Assembly: GCA_016866375.1 (NCBI GenBank)
Contig: VGMK01000026.1
Coordinates: 1-15,825 of the forward strand
Direction: 5' to 3'
Origin: Bacteroidota bacterium
GTDB lineage: Bacteria > Bacteroidota > Bacteroidia > Flavobacteriales_D > Crocinitomicaceae
Length of the DNA stretch: 15,825 nt
The translations under genes and the position numbers were made by a program. Below are positions 15,697 through 15,825 of this stretch, piece by piece (within the stretch, counting starts at the first letter, position 1; every line of letters begins with the position of its first letter). The notes below the pieces were generated by a model that searched no databases, was not told the origin of the DNA, and saw only the letters and a list, made by a program, of their open reading frames with translations.

Positions 15697-15825
15697 TTAT
15701 TTCACAAGGTGATACGTCTTAGAATTTATCCGAATTAAATACAATCCATTAGGTAAGGTTTCTGTATTAAGGGTAATTCCGTGCACAAAATTTGAGCTAA
15801 AAAGAACTTGTCCGAATTGATTCAT
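15697..15825 (-). CDS. C-terminal end of a T9SS-sorted secreted protein (5' part outside window)
   Basis: On the - strand the frame is open from the right window edge to the TAA whose complement is 15697-15699, giving 42 residues. They read FGQVLFSSNFVHGI and then LPNGLYLIRINSKTYHLVK, the closing strands of a T9SS type A sorting domain (the LxxGxYxxxI pattern followed by a basic end). The ATG at the very edge is probably internal, since such domains continue upstream. The nature of the secreted protein is unknown. It converges on proline dehydrogenase with an 11-bp gap. Confidence 0.75.
   Translation of the reverse strand: MNQFGQVLFSSNFVHGITLNTETLPNGLYLIRINSKTYHLVK

Noticed and set aside
1..15825. 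CRISPR array, insertion sequence, toxin-antitoxin, phage defence or biosynthetic cluster
   Set aside because: No repeat array, transposase, paired small genes, nuclease/helicase modules or biosynthetic enzymes were seen; the single DEDDh exonuclease has no defence partners.

Overview
The window looks like an ordinary stretch of chromosome from a Bacteroidota bacterium, most likely a flavobacterium-like lineage (Crocinitomicaceae/Cryomorphaceae relatives are possible, but this is inference). The signs are strong A+T richness, genes without purine-rich ribosome binding sites, several matches to the Bacteroidota -7 promoter consensus TAnnTTTG, two proteins ending in type IX secretion (T9SS) type A sorting signals, an OmpA/PD40 envelope protein, and a DUF4836-like lipoprotein. 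No mobile element, CRISPR array, phage gene, tRNA or rRNA was seen.

Layout. (1) Position 1-890: the 3' part of a membrane protein whose C-terminus resembles a shortened polyprenyl sugar transferase, probably the tail of a surface-polysaccharide glycosyltransferase. (2) Position 951-6090, + strand, one probable operon: a lipoate-dependent 2-oxoacid dehydrogenase E2, a four-domain TPR / beta-propeller / CarboxypepD_reg-like / OmpA envelope protein, a DEDDh 3'-5' exonuclease, and a fumarylacetoacetate hydrolase family enzyme. The last two overlap by 4 nt. (3) Position 6091-8319, - strand: a secreted FG-GAP repeat protein with a T9SS signal, abutting the previous operon tail-to-tail with no gap. 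(4) A 302-bp divergent intergenic region. (5) Position 8622-13337, + strand: a DUF4836-like lipoprotein coupled to trmB, then a promoter-like site, then a membrane-anchored TPR protein, ribH (riboflavin) and a phosphoglucosamine mutase-type glmM. (6) Position 13329-14405, - strand: aroB (shikimate pathway), overlapping the end of glmM. (7) Position 14480-15685, + strand: proline dehydrogenase, divergent from aroB. (8) Position 15697-15825, - strand: the last 42 codons of a second T9SS-sorted protein cut by the window edge.

The content is core metabolism (2-oxoacid oxidation, proline catabolism, riboflavin, aromatic amino acids, amino sugars), tRNA modification and envelope or surface proteins. 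I did not find a convincing undescribed system. The points worth a second look are the apparently shortened sugar-transferase domain at the left edge, three convergent gene pairs with gaps of 0, -9 and +11 bp, a nearly leaderless proline dehydrogenase, a promoter-based correction of the aroB start, and short coding-like fragments in the 8320-8621 gap.
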